From: an uncultured Dokdonia sp.
GTDB lineage: Bacteria > Bacteroidota > Bacteroidia > Flavobacteriales > Flavobacteriaceae
Length of the DNA stretch: 64,000 bases
Assembly: GCA_947503305.1 (NCBI GenBank)
Contig: CANNDF010000005.1
Span: 248,001 to 312,000, forward strand
Direction of reading: 5' to 3'
How positions within the stretch are numbered: the first letter of the stretch is position 1; every line of letters starts with the position of its first letter. The notes under the pieces are model-generated. The model saw only the letters and a list, made by a program, of their open reading frames with translations, did no database searches and was not told where the DNA came from. Shown one piece after another: positions 1 to 9,241 of the stretch. The position numbers and the translations under genes were made by a program.

Positions 1-230
<230 letters not shown>

Positions 231-339
231 TTAATAACAGAAACTGATACTTATAACAGATAAGTATAAACGTTACGAAGCTGTTAAGAAAGGTATAGAA
301 TTAAAGAATAATTAGTATTTTTCCACAAACTAATTCCCA

Positions 340-1461
340 ATGAAAAAAATATTCATTCTTGCCCTTGTATTTGCTATTACTAGTATAGGCTGCGCTCAGG
401 AAACCAAAAAATATGATTTTGAACTCAAACAAAATGATATCTATACCATAGAAATCATTGTCCCAGAATTAGTAAATCCATGGGGACTAGCATTTTTACC
501 CGATGGCGCCATGCTTATTACGGAGAAGAGTGGAGAGATCATTCATTATAAGGATGGGAAAAAGACAATGATTACTGGAGGCCCGGAGGTTTTTAGTCGT
601 AATCAAGGTGGGTTACTGGATATACAATTACATCCCGATTACAAAAATAATGGATGGATTTATATGACCTATTCCTCTATGGAAGGAGAAGAAGAAGGGG
701 CACATACAGCACTTATGAGAGCTAAGCTAGAGGGGACCTCACTTACAAATACAGAAGTTTTATACAAAGGTTCTCCTAATACACGCAAAGCACATCATTT
801 TGGTTCTCGTATTGTTTTTGATGGAAAAGGTCATGTATACTTTACGATAGGTGACCGTGGTGCTAGAGATGAAAACCCACAAGATATCACACGTGACGGC
901 GGAAAAGTTTACCGTATTAATGATGATGGCAGTATCCCTAAAGACAATCCCTTTGTAGGTCAATCTGGTGTTAAAGAGGCGATATGGTCTTACGGACATC
1001 GTAACCCACAGGGAATGATAATACACCCTAAAACGGGTGAAATATGGGTACATGAGCACGGTCCTAAAGGTGGCGATGAAGTAAATATATCTCAAGCCGG
1101 AAAAAATTATGGATGGCCCGTTATCTCATATGGAATAAATTATAGTGGTACTACATTTACAGATATTACAGAAAAAGAAGGAATGGAACAACCTGTATAC
1201 TACTGGGTTCCTTCCATCGCTCCCTCTGGAATGGCCTTTGTAAACAAAAGTAAATACAGCGACTTAGATGGAAGCATCTTAGTAGGCTCCTTAAAATTTA
1301 ATTATGTAGAACGTCTTTTATTGAAAGAAAACGGGGTCGTATATGGTCGTGAAAAACTCTTAACCGATACGGGACGTATGCGTAATGTTGTTATGGGACC
1401 AGATGGATATATATATCTTGGAATAGAAGGAAAAGGGATTGCACGTATGACAAAAAGATAA
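340..1461 (+). CDS. PQQ-dependent sugar dehydrogenase-like lipoprotein (GSDH family)
   Basis: The 373-residue protein begins with a lipoprotein signal (lipobox SIGC, Cys18) and then carries the six-bladed propeller hallmarks of soluble aldose dehydrogenases: NPWGLAFLPDG near residue 50, KAHHFGSRI near 150, SYGHRNPQG near 220 and HEHGPKGGDEVN near 240. Members oxidise sugars at the cell envelope with a PQQ cofactor. The next gene starts two bases after the stop and encodes a cytochrome c, a plausible electron acceptor. The substrate is not predictable, and PQQ dependence is family knowledge rather than something seen here. Confidence 0.85.
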   Translation: MKKIFILALVFAITSIGCAQETKKYDFELKQNDIYTIEIIVPELVNPWGLAFLPDGAMLITEKSGEIIHYKDGKKTMITGGPEVFSRNQGGLLDIQLHPDYKNNGWIYMTYSSMEGEEEGAHTALMRAKLEGTSLTNTEVLYKGSPNTRKAHHFGSRIVFDGKGHVYFTIGDRGARDENPQDITRDGGKVYRINDDGSIPKDNPFVGQSGVKEAIWSYGHRNPQGMIIHPKTGEIWVHEHGPKGGDEVNISQAGKNYGWPVISYGINYSGTTFTDITEKEGMEQPVYYWVPSIAPSGMAFVNKSKYSDLDGSILVGSLKFNYVERLLLKENGVVYGREKLLTDTGRMRNVVMGPDGYIYLGIEGKGIARMTKR

Positions 1462-1462
1462 A

Positions 1463-1891
1463 ATGAAGAGAATTGCTTTTATTATTTTGATAAGTTGTGT
1501 GTTGATGGGATTCCGCTTTCGCGAAAGCGTCCCCAACTACACCGCCCAAGACCCTTTAAAAGAAAGTATGGCCCGTGGTGCCGAAATATATACAGAATAC
1601 TGTATCCAGTGTCATATGGGACAAGGAGAAGGTGTCACAAATACCTTCCCTCCTCTTGCCAAATCTGACTGGCTTTCTATAAATAATATAACCGATGCTA
1701 TTCGAGTAGTAAAATATGGGCAAACCGGTGAGATCACTGTCAATGGTGAGACCTATAATGGTGTTATGGCAAACTTAGGCCTTTATGAAGATGAAGTGGC
1801 AGATGTTATGAATTACATCTTAAACAGTTGGGGTAATTCTTATGACAAAATAATTACTGAAGCGCAAGTAAAGAAAGTATCAAAAGAGTAA
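1463..1891 (+). CDS. Secreted class I-type cytochrome c
   Basis: The protein has 142 residues, an N-terminal hydrophobic signal and one haem-binding motif CIQCH at 47-51. Met102 (in NGVMANLG) is a reasonable axial ligand. It is translationally coupled to the upstream sugar dehydrogenase gene, with one base between stop and start, so the pair probably forms a periplasmic or envelope electron-transfer unit. The 16-bp palindrome CGCTTTCGCGAAAGCG lies inside codons 17-23, just after the signal peptide, where it is read as part of FRFRESV. Confidence 0.85.
   Translation: MKRIAFIILISCVLMGFRFRESVPNYTAQDPLKESMARGAEIYTEYCIQCHMGQGEGVTNTFPPLAKSDWLSINNITDAIRVVKYGQTGEITVNGETYNGVMANLGLYEDEVADVMNYILNSWGNSYDKIITEAQVKKVSKE
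1514..1529. repeat. Dispersed palindrome CGCTTTCGCGAAAGCG, copy 1 (in CDS)
   Basis: This is a perfect 16-bp palindrome located within the cytochrome c reading frame. The same 14-bp core GCTTTCGCGAAAGC recurs across the window, and here it has been accommodated in coding sequence just after the signal peptide. Confidence 0.8.
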
Positions 1892-1902
1892 TCTCTTGTA
1901 CC

Positions 1903-2316
1903 TCAATGCCATTGAGAAGTGTTACTTTTTTGAAGTAGTTTTTTTAGAATTTCCATGTCTACATCGGCGAGTTTATTAATGTACAGACATCCCTTTCCCC
2001 ATGTACACTTCCCAAGTTTTTTAAGCAAATCTTCTTCCTTGGAAATATCGAAAGTAAGGTATATTGTTATTTTGGTTTTTCTAGGTGCAAATCCCGTATG
2101 AAACCATTCAAACTCTTCTTTCTTATTTTTTCGTGTATACGTATATTTCCCAAAACCAATAATAAAATTATCTCCCCATATTTTAGGTTCATACCCAGAT
2201 ATCTCTTGTATTATTTTTACTAAAATTTTACTGTCTTCACGTTTTGAAGTATTCTCAATACGATCAATAAAACTAGATACGCTTTTTTGTGTTTCTTTAG
2301 TTGCGAGCCCTGACAT
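1903..2316 (-). CDS. DUF1801 domain protein
   Basis: The 137-residue cytoplasmic protein matches the DUF1801 (YdhG-like) family: the motif EISGYEPKIWGDNFIIGFG lies around residues 40-58, followed by FEWFHTGFAPRKTKITIYL and a C-terminal lysine-rich segment ending in KKLLQKS. The function of the family is unknown. The gene is convergent with the cytochrome c gene, leaving only 11 bp between the stops, and stands alone on its strand. Confidence 0.75.
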   Translation of the reverse strand: MSGLATKETQKSVSSFIDRIENTSKREDSKILVKIIQEISGYEPKIWGDNFIIGFGKYTYTRKNKKEEFEWFHTGFAPRKTKITIYLTFDISKEEDLLKKLGKCTWGKGCLYINKLADVDMEILKKLLQKSNTSQWH

Positions 2317-2435
2317 GGTACATTTTTATTCTAAGTTACAATAAATTACTGAGTCATTTTTAATGTATTATACCTTACGATATTGTACTACTATTTACAG
2401 CGCATAAGTAATTCCTTTATGAATATGTTGTTTTT

Positions 2436-2449
2436 GCTTTCGCGAAAGC
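2436..2449. repeat. Dispersed palindrome GCTTTCGCGAAAGC, copy 2 (intergenic)
   Basis: A perfect 14-bp palindrome lies in the 252-bp gap between the DUF1801 gene and the following secreted-protein gene. Apart from this repeat I see no gene or clear terminator in the gap. Confidence 0.8.
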
Positions 2450-2568
2450 GGCACCCTATATTCCTTAATGCAAAACATTGCATATCGTTTCTAACTAAAC
2501 GATGCGCATAGAAGTCTACGTCTAGACAATAAAAAAGAATAACTATCTTTCATAAAAAGATTAGAAAC

Positions 2569-3636
2569 ATGAAGTTCATTATCTATAGTATCACATTATT
2601 CTTATACACAGCAACTGTACAAGCACAATGGACCGTAAGTGATGTAAAAAGTCATTCTCGGAAATATGTATATACAAATGCAACAGATATGGTAATGCAA
2701 ACATTAAAAGACCTTCAGGATCCTGGATATCTTAAAGTCCCAGACTCAAAAGTAAAGATCAAAAATTTTACGGTTACTCGTATAGAAGGGGCTACACAAT
2801 CAGAACAGCGAGTTCATTTTTCGTTTGATCTCAAAATCCAAAACCAATCTTGTATATGGATAGATGTAGGCAATCATTCTTCTTGGATAGATCTTCATTT
2901 TTTCTTTGACCAGTATGATGTACGTTCTTATACATGGTATGGCAGTCCAAAACTATCTACAAACTATATCCTAGAAGGGAATGCCCGCACCGATAACATT
3001 CCAAATATCGTAAATGATATATTTCCAAATGAGGGTATTGATGAAGAACTTATTAATAGATACAATGACTGCAAAGAATTAACCCTAGACAGAGCAGACA
3101 AATTAAAAGGGATTGATAGAAAAGCTTTAAGCAAACTAGATGAAGTCTATGTCTATAATCTTGCCAAAAAACAATTGAATCTTGTAAATCATCTTAATAC
3201 AATAGGTGATGGAAAACCAGTTATGGTTATGAATTTTAAAGCAATGTCACATGCAAATGAATGTTCTTATATAGCTGCAGATATAATGCAACAGTTAGAA
3301 AAAAATGATGCCTTAGGTGTTTTTTCTATGTTAATTACTGATATCGATTTTTCTGTTTTCCAAGCAGCATTTGGTCAGTATGATCCGAGTGACAAGGATT
3401 ATCCTAAATTACTATGGAGTAAATACTCTGAAAAAAAATCTGAAGGTATCGCTATCATTAAAAAAAATAATACGACTCCTGATTTTTTTATTTTTAAAAA
3501 TGGGAAGCTTATCTACTATATGGATGGAATTACAGGAGATAGTCTTGACAATACCATAGACATCTTAATGCGTGGTATGAAGGCATCAAAATCTACGACT
3601 TCCTATAACAAGATTAAAGGGCTTACAAGGGTATAG
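2569..3636 (+). CDS. Secreted protein of unknown function
   Basis: The 355-residue product starts with a signal peptide ending near TVQAQ (residue 19). No family is recognised with certainty. The last third, from VMVMNFKAMSHANECSY to FFIFKNGKLIYYMDGI, has the strand-helix-strand rhythm and the final hydrophobic strand plus glycine turn of a thioredoxin-like fold, but a CxxC motif is absent. The N-terminal part is rich in aromatic residues. The gene is monocistronic and convergent with the MBL hydrolase gene. Confidence 0.6.
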   Translation: MKFIIYSITLFLYTATVQAQWTVSDVKSHSRKYVYTNATDMVMQTLKDLQDPGYLKVPDSKVKIKNFTVTRIEGATQSEQRVHFSFDLKIQNQSCIWIDVGNHSSWIDLHFFFDQYDVRSYTWYGSPKLSTNYILEGNARTDNIPNIVNDIFPNEGIDEELINRYNDCKELTLDRADKLKGIDRKALSKLDEVYVYNLAKKQLNLVNHLNTIGDGKPVMVMNFKAMSHANECSYIAADIMQQLEKNDALGVFSMLITDIDFSVFQAAFGQYDPSDKDYPKLLWSKYSEKKSEGIAIIKKNNTTPDFFIFKNGKLIYYMDGITGDSLDNTIDILMRGMKASKSTTSYNKIKGLTRV

Positions 3637-3653
3637 TTTTATCTCAGGAGCTT

Positions 3654-4769
3654 TTATTCTGGGATGTATGTTTTTATAAATTCCTGTGCTTCTTTTTGAA
3701 CCTTATGGTTTACAATACGATCATGACGACTCAACCACAGATATTGATTATAGGCAAGAGATTTTTGTTCTGTAGCAATATAGGCATCTGCAAGTAACTT
3801 TCGCATTCGGGCTTCTGTCCCCCAATCCACATCTGCTACAACAGTAAAAGCATGTTCTAAGACTGAGATGACTTCGTTGTTTTTTTGCTTTCGCGAAAGC
3901 AAAACCGCTTTATGTCTGTATCCATCCATCACATAAGGTGCCAGTTTTATGGCTCTATCCATTGTAGCGATAGCCGTCTCTATATCTTGTGAAGCTTTAG
4001 AATCTTCTAGTCCTTCCTTGATAGCTGTTAATGCATCATAATAGCTTTGTGGCCATTCTTTTACTGCTTGAGAGGGTTTAAAGACTAGTATTTTTGCAGA
4101 AGGTTTCTGGAGTGGAAATCTATATGTATTTGTTGTCAGTTTTGTCACCTCTTTTTTTCCTTCTAACCATTGATCTATAGGCTGCATCCAGTTGGTATGT
4201 CTGGTAATCTCGGGAAGTAAATAATGATTAGGGATATAGGTTGCATGATTAAATAATGCTAAGAATTCATCTTGTATATGACCGATAACATAGTCTACAT
4301 CTTTTAGTTTTTTGATTTCATCAGGAGTCAGTAATCCATTATCGCCCAGATGCGCAATCTTAATCCCATCTACCTCTACTACCCATAACGTATTGTAATT
4401 TTGATTTCCCGATTTTCCTATTTGTTCTGCATAGCTATGCTTGCTATTAATTCCTATAAACTTTACGTCTTTGTATTGATAGTCACCTCCATCTCTATAT
4501 ACGGGAGTATTCTCACTGAAATAAGCGCTTCCATCATGATCATAATGTGGGTGGGTGATCAATACCAGGTCTGTCGCTATATTTTCTGGAAATGTATATC
4601 CTAGCTGGTTATAACTGAAATATGGGTCAATCAAAACTCGTGTCCCCTGTGTTGACTCTATCACAAAAGCAGCATGCGCAATGTATTCAATTTTTGTATG
4701 CTGTGCCTTTACGTAAGCACTTGACATCAAAAATAGTACAAGTAGTATTTTAGGTAAAAATCTAACCAT
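3654..4769 (-). CDS. Secreted MBL-fold metallo-hydrolase with TPR-like C-terminus
   Basis: The 371-residue protein has a signal peptide (about residues 1-22) and the metallo-beta-lactamase zinc motif HPHYDH (His73, His75, Asp77, His78), preceded by DPYFSYNQL and followed by AHLGDNGLL. This arrangement is that of the UlaG/YtnP-like group. The C-terminal 120 residues are helical with TPR-like spacing (AIATMDRAIKLAPYVMDGYRHKA). It probably hydrolyses a small molecule in the periplasm; the substrate is unknown. The dispersed palindrome sits within the coding sequence. Confidence 0.75.
   Translation of the reverse strand: MVRFLPKILLVLFLMSSAYVKAQHTKIEYIAHAAFVIESTQGTRVLIDPYFSYNQLGYTFPENIATDLVLITHPHYDHDGSAYFSENTPVYRDGGDYQYKDVKFIGINSKHSYAEQIGKSGNQNYNTLWVVEVDGIKIAHLGDNGLLTPDEIKKLKDVDYVIGHIQDEFLALFNHATYIPNHYLLPEITRHTNWMQPIDQWLEGKKEVTKLTTNTYRFPLQKPSAKILVFKPSQAVKEWPQSYYDALTAIKEGLEDSKASQDIETAIATMDRAIKLAPYVMDGYRHKAVLLSRKQKNNEVISVLEHAFTVVADVDWGTEARMRKLLADAYIATEQKSLAYNQYLWLSRHDRIVNHKVQKEAQEFIKTYIPE
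3887..3900. repeat. Dispersed palindrome GCTTTCGCGAAAGC, copy 3 (in CDS)
   Basis: A perfect 14-bp palindrome lies within the MBL hydrolase coding region, in the segment linking the TPR-like helices. It is read as LLSRKQK on the minus strand. Confidence 0.8.
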
Positions 4770-4886
4770 TTATTTTACTTTTATAAATTAGGTATCATTA
4801 TTAAGTCGATACTAAACTGTAGGTATTACATAATATACTCTAAAACAGAAAAAATGAATGCTATAGTATAGGCTATAAAAATAGCT

Positions 4887-5783
4887 TTATGCATGTGATA
4901 ACATAGGAAATCGATATCTAGCATTTTTAAAAAGTTCCCTTTTATCATCCAGAATAAACAGCTTATCATCTGGTTCTAAAGGGCTTTCATCATATTGCTC
5001 TGTGTCTTTTGGGGTAAATCCAAGTACTACCTTTTTTATTTTTTTGTAAGACATTGCTTCTATTATAGCATCTACTGGAATCTCTTTTTTACTAAAAATA
5101 TCATGTATATGGAGTATAGTGTCATGAAATGTCGCAACAACAATAGCATCGTATTTTTTTATATAGTAGACATTTTGAGTTGTAAAAGAGATATAATAAA
5201 ACATAACCAACGATGTATTATCTACAACAGAAATTTTTGAATAATGGAAAGACGTTTTTACTTCTTTATGAAGTAACTCTTTATTTTTAGTATCCGTCAT
5301 ATCCAGCTGTATACTATCAGTAGTACTCTTAGTAGAGACTATATCTCTTGTATGTTGATACTCCTGTATAGGAGAAAATCCAAATTTGGGATAGAAATCA
5401 AGAACTGTATCATTTGCAAAAAGATATATCATATCGCAATTCCCCTTCCAATCTTTTAGTACTTTTTCCATCAGGGCTCTATTTAATCCTTGCCCTCTAT
5501 ATGCCTCATGAGTCATTACCGTTCCTATCTGTATGTAGGTACGTTTTATATCATCAATAATGAAGTCAATAATGGTAATAGATACATTTGAAACAATACG
5601 GTCTCCATCTAGTATAGAATAAGGGACATAACTATCTTTCCAATACCCCCCTTGATACCAGTTTTCAAAATCAAAACCATAGGTTTCCTTTGTGAGGTTA
5701 TTTAAATAACCCCTAAGTTTTTTGTTGTTTTTATAATCAATGACAAGCTCATATGCCTTGCCATTTACTTTTATAGATGTCAT
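4887..5783 (-). CDS. GNAT-family acetyltransferase
   Basis: The 298-residue protein carries the acetyl-CoA-binding motif A YRGQGLNRALMEK (Arg96-Gly99 region), preceded by the strand IQIGTVMTHEA. The N-terminal half is therefore a GNAT domain; the C-terminal 130 residues may be a second, degenerate domain of the Eis or tandem-GNAT type. Its start is 18 bp downstream of the stop of a PfkB-type sugar kinase gene on the same strand, so the two are probably one operon. The acceptor is unknown. Confidence 0.75.
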   Translation of the reverse strand: MTSIKVNGKAYELVIDYKNNKKLRGYLNNLTKETYGFDFENWYQGGYWKDSYVPYSILDGDRIVSNVSITIIDFIIDDIKRTYIQIGTVMTHEAYRGQGLNRALMEKVLKDWKGNCDMIYLFANDTVLDFYPKFGFSPIQEYQHTRDIVSTKSTTDSIQLDMTDTKNKELLHKEVKTSFHYSKISVVDNTSLVMFYYISFTTQNVYYIKKYDAIVVATFHDTILHIHDIFSKKEIPVDAIIEAMSYKKIKKVVLGFTPKDTEQYDESPLEPDDKLFILDDKRELFKNARYRFPMLSHA

Positions 5784-5801
5784 AGAATCATTAGTGTTAA
5801 C

Positions 5802-6593
5802 TTATTGTACTCCCCCTATAAATGCGACTACTTTACTTGCTGCCATAGCACCTGCATACATAGCTTTTTCAATATCATATGTTTGTAACCATTCAATACT
5901 AAATGCCGCTTGATATGCATCTCCACACCCTGTAGTATCTATCACCTTATCTACTGCTATGGCCTCTTGGACATATGAATGATTATTATAAAATGCTATA
6001 CTCCCTTCTGCTCCCAATGTAGCTACAATCATTTTACCGTAGTTAACAGATAGTTTTTCTAAATCGTTCAACATTTCTTTTTTGCCACTTAAAAAAACAA
6101 TGTCTATATTTTCTATATGTTTTTCTATATCTGTAATTCCAAAATAATCTAGAAAATCAATAACTACTAATTGATTGTTATTTCTCCTAATTAATAATTC
6201 TTTCAAGTTTGGGTCGCCAGCGGGCATTGAGATGATGGTGCTATCTTCTAGATACTTCCAATCATTTTCAGATAAACGAAAGATATCAAACGCGCCTCCT
6301 TGCCAACTATCTGCTTTAAAATAACGGTCTCCTTCTTCATTTATAAAAATTTTATTTGAAGCTGTGGGAGCATTTATTTGATGTAAATGTGAATGATCTA
6401 TATGTGATTTATTTAAATGTTCTTGGATGCTTTTTCCATAATCGTCATCTCCTATAGCACCCATCACAGATATATTTTTAATGCCTGACAATCTACATTG
6501 CGTTGCAAAATTTAAAGAATTTCCGCCCACATAAACTTTTCCTTTTTCTGGAAAAACATCAACACAATTTGATGTTAAAGCAGTTATTTTCAT
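5802..6593 (-). CDS. PfkB-family sugar kinase (fructosamine-kinase-like)
   Basis: The 263-residue protein shows the ribokinase/PfkB layout: a substrate-binding YVGGNSLNFA at 21-30, GAIGDDDYG near 46-53 and the ATP/anion-hole signature DTTGCGD ending at catalytic Asp225. The short length and the order of motifs recall FrlD-type fructoselysine 6-kinases, but the substrate assignment is only a guess. It is upstream of and close to the GNAT gene. The family phosphorylates sugars in the cytoplasm. Confidence 0.75.
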   Translation of the reverse strand: MKITALTSNCVDVFPEKGKVYVGGNSLNFATQCRLSGIKNISVMGAIGDDDYGKSIQEHLNKSHIDHSHLHQINAPTASNKIFINEEGDRYFKADSWQGGAFDIFRLSENDWKYLEDSTIISMPAGDPNLKELLIRRNNNQLVVIDFLDYFGITDIEKHIENIDIVFLSGKKEMLNDLEKLSVNYGKMIVATLGAEGSIAFYNNHSYVQEAIAVDKVIDTTGCGDAYQAAFSIEWLQTYDIEKAMYAGAMAASKVVAFIGGVQ

Positions 6594-6810
6594 ATAGTAT
6601 TTTAGTTAAAAATTGTAATTATTTATTTTTTTATGCTTCTTAAGAAAGAAGATTTATTACTAAACAGAAGTGTAAAATTAACCTTAAAATAGTTGAAGTC
6701 CTTATTAGATTTTATCTATTTTTAGATAGTCTGTTATTTGAGTATAAAATTAACCTTATAGATAGAGAGGCAAATGAGGATATAATTAATAGTACTGTTT
6801 ATATATTTTT
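6594..6810. other. AT-rich intergenic region upstream of the PfkB kinase
   Basis: This part of the 394-bp gap between the divergent kinase and DoxX-like genes contains two imperfect copies of a TAAAATTAACCTTA stretch (near 6671 and 6746) but no convincing gene. The rest of the gap is occupied by the GNAT pseudogene. Confidence 0.4.
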
Positions 6811-7031
6811 GTGAAATTATTTGGAAAAACAGTATTAAAATATGTTAACGAATTTGCAACAGAGAAAGGAATTGACAAAGTTTAACTAACTGTTAAACAA
6901 CACAATAATAATACCATTGCTATTTATCAAAAAATGGGTTTAAAATAGTCGAATCGATTATAAACTCATTCCCTAACGGACATTCTGTTGAGGATTATAA
7001 AATGGAAAAAACAACTGTTTTACGCAATTAA
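6811..7031 (+). pseudogene. Remnant of a GNAT acetyltransferase C-terminus
   Basis: The frame starting at 6811 reads VKLFGKTVLKYVNEFATEKGIDKV, then an in-frame TAA at 6883-6885, then LTVKQHNNNTIAIYQKMG, the classical GNAT C-terminal motif. A one-base loss near 6936 shifts the frame; the continuing frame reads FKIVESIINSFPNG and VEDYKMEK before a TAA at 7029-7031, again typical for the end of a GNAT protein. One nonsense and one frameshift change, and no N-terminal half, make this a clear relic. Confidence 0.8.
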
Positions 7032-7764
7032 AAACATAATTAATACATTGAATTCTTTATCTGCATTTGACCAGTTTTATATCAAAATCAAAGGGAATAG
7101 ATGGTATTGGTTATTTTCGATTTTTTGTCGCCTAAGTTTAGCCTATGCATTCATTGTAGCTGGAATGGTAAAAATTTTAGGAGAACGATTTGCTAGTGGG
7201 CTATCAACTATCCATCCAATGGGAGCTTATCTTGAAGCTTTACATCATACAGGTTATTATTATACATCAATTGGTATTGCTCAAGTCATCGCTGCTATTT
7301 TACTGATAATCCCTAGAACCGTAACATTAGGAGCATTACTTTACTTGCCAATAATTGTAAATATTTGGATACTATCATTAGCCGTTCGATTTGAAGGCTC
7401 TTTTGTAACATCCCCCTTAATGGTACTTGCCAATTTATACATCCTAGTTTGGAATTATGATCGGTTAAAATACATTTTACCCTTCAAAAAACCTCCAACC
7501 TATGGGATTGTAGAGAAACCAAAAAAGTATAGTAGTAAATTTCCAATTCTATTTTTTTTTGGAGTAGTTGTCACAGTTGTACTTACAATAGCAATATTTG
7601 TTTTTGGGTATGAAGTAATGCCTAGAAACTCATTATCAGATTGTAAAAAGCAATTTGTAAATACTAAAAAACAGGCTATTGGGTTTGAATTCTGTGAATG
7701 TATTCATAAGGTAGGAAAACCATTAAATACCTGTTTGGAGGAGTTTGAAAGTGCTACAAAATAA
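6988..7764 (+). CDS. DoxX-like membrane protein
   Basis: The product has about four transmembrane segments and the DoxX/MauE-like motif RLSLAYAFIVAGMVKILGERFA, followed by GIAQVIAAILLIIPRTVTLGALLYLPIIVNI. A cysteine-bearing tail (FCECIHKVG, LNTCLEEF) is predicted after the last membrane segment. The frame has no ATG before the first membrane helix; only TTG codons at 6988 or 7048 are available. The 6988 start overlaps the tail of the GNAT pseudogene in another frame, so 7048 seems more natural. The role is unknown; relatives are linked to quinone or thiol redox chemistry. Confidence 0.7.
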   Translation: MRIIKWKKQLFYAIKNIINTLNSLSAFDQFYIKIKGNRWYWLFSIFCRLSLAYAFIVAGMVKILGERFASGLSTIHPMGAYLEALHHTGYYYTSIGIAQVIAAILLIIPRTVTLGALLYLPIIVNIWILSLAVRFEGSFVTSPLMVLANLYILVWNYDRLKYILPFKKPPTYGIVEKPKKYSSKFPILFFFGVVVTVVLTIAIFVFGYEVMPRNSLSDCKKQFVNTKKQAIGFEFCECIHKVGKPLNTCLEEFESATK

Positions 7765-7996
7765 CCCCCCTACTATAATCTGTATACTTAATTGCTTGCT
7801 CAATATATACTAACAAAATCTCAGGAATCTTTCTCTAGATTTTCCTTTTTCAAATTTAGACCTAATCTCATAACTAATCTTAGTATAAACACATTATCCC
7901 TAATTAAAAATAAACCTGAAAAATCTGGTAACATTTTGCATAGGCATGACACATATATTAACATTGTGCATAATTAAAAAAGTTATATTTTAATCT

Positions 7997-9142
7997 TTGA
8001 ATCCTACATTTTCATTATTTGATTTATTAATTCTAATTGGGATACTACAAGGTATAATTACTGGAATATTACTATGGAGATCTAAAAAAAATACAAGGTG
8101 TAATAAATTTCTTGCCTTAGCATTATTTGCATTTTGTTTTTTAAACACCAAGCCTCTTTTACATACATTACATCTGTGGGATACTAATTTGTTCAGGTAT
8201 TTCCCAAATGGGGTAGAATTAGCAATTACCCCTTTGGTATATTTTTATATAAAATCGCTTGTTACGCCAGAATTTCGTTTTAAAAACAAAAACTGGATAC
8301 ATTTTATACCATTTATTATAGCTCAAACCTATGCATTTGTTGTTTATTTCAGTGTTTTAACAACAAATGATTTTAATACAAAAGACAGCATTGCTAAAAG
8401 CTTTAAATTTGATTATATAAAGACCTTAGAAGAATATTTATTATTGTTGTTATTACCATTCTATTTGTTTTACGTGTATAAAGAACTCATAGATTATAAA
8501 AAATGGTTAGATAACACAACCTCTGATGGTACATTTCCAGATTTTAGATGGTTAAAAGTTATATTTCAATTATCTATAATTATTGGTGCCTTTTTACTTG
8601 TGAATCATCTGTTGGATATCTCTTTCGATTTGAATAGTAAAACTCTTCTTCATTATAATTTACTTACACTCTTCATCGCATTCACAATATATTATTTAGG
8701 TTTTAAAGGATATCTCCAACCTGACACTACATTTATTAGGACCAAAATTAACCCTATAATTGAATCAAATTCTAACATTCTAAATATCGAACAGACAAGA
8801 ATCGTTGAGCAAATTCAAAAAGCAATGATTGAAGATAAAGTTTTTCTAAATCCTAAACTCAATATCTATGAGTTGTCAAATATGCTTAATGTTCCACAAA
8901 AAAGAGTATCGACTGTGATTAATCAACATTTTAAAATGAGTTTTAGAGACTTTGTAAATAAATATCGTTTAGAAGAAGTAAAATTTAAACTAGACCATTT
9001 AGATTACAAGAATATGTCCATCTTAGGAATTGCACTCGATAGTGGTTTTAATTCTGAAGCTAGTTTTTATCGTATCTTCAAAAAAGACACCGGGTTTTCT
9101 CCTAAGGAATTTATCCAAAGAAAAAGTACTGATTTTACATAA
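7997..9142 (+). CDS. Membrane-anchored AraC-family transcriptional regulator
   Basis: The 381-residue protein has six to seven hydrophobic helices in its first 240 residues and an AraC/XylS HTH domain at the C-terminus, from KLNIYELSNMLNVPQKRVSTVINQHF to GFNSEASFYRIFKKDTGFSPKEF. This membrane plus HTH_18 layout is common in Bacteroidota. The start is a TTG at 7997, since there is no ATG before the membrane part. The following serine hydrolase gene, 99 bp downstream, is a possible target. Confidence 0.8.
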   Translation: MNPTFSLFDLLILIGILQGIITGILLWRSKKNTRCNKFLALALFAFCFLNTKPLLHTLHLWDTNLFRYFPNGVELAITPLVYFYIKSLVTPEFRFKNKNWIHFIPFIIAQTYAFVVYFSVLTTNDFNTKDSIAKSFKFDYIKTLEEYLLLLLLPFYLFYVYKELIDYKKWLDNTTSDGTFPDFRWLKVIFQLSIIIGAFLLVNHLLDISFDLNSKTLLHYNLLTLFIAFTIYYLGFKGYLQPDTTFIRTKINPIIESNSNILNIEQTRIVEQIQKAMIEDKVFLNPKLNIYELSNMLNVPQKRVSTVINQHFKMSFRDFVNKYRLEEVKFKLDHLDYKNMSILGIALDSGFNSEASFYRIFKKDTGFSPKEFIQRKSTDFT

Positions 9143-9241
9143 TAATTACTCTTAAAACAGGTATTGAGAGAGAGTAACCATTACTGAATAACAATAGATA
9201 CGGTTGAGTTGATGTTCTTTGTATAAAACAAAATAAATACA

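Noticed and set aside
2436-2449. Palindrome copies as terminators or restriction-site islands
   Set aside because: No T-run follows them, and several copies lie within coding sequence; a dispersed binding site is more plausible, though not proven.
7792-7977. 61-residue frame after the DoxX-like gene
   Set aside because: AT-rich, without a recognisable domain or proper start; probably chance.
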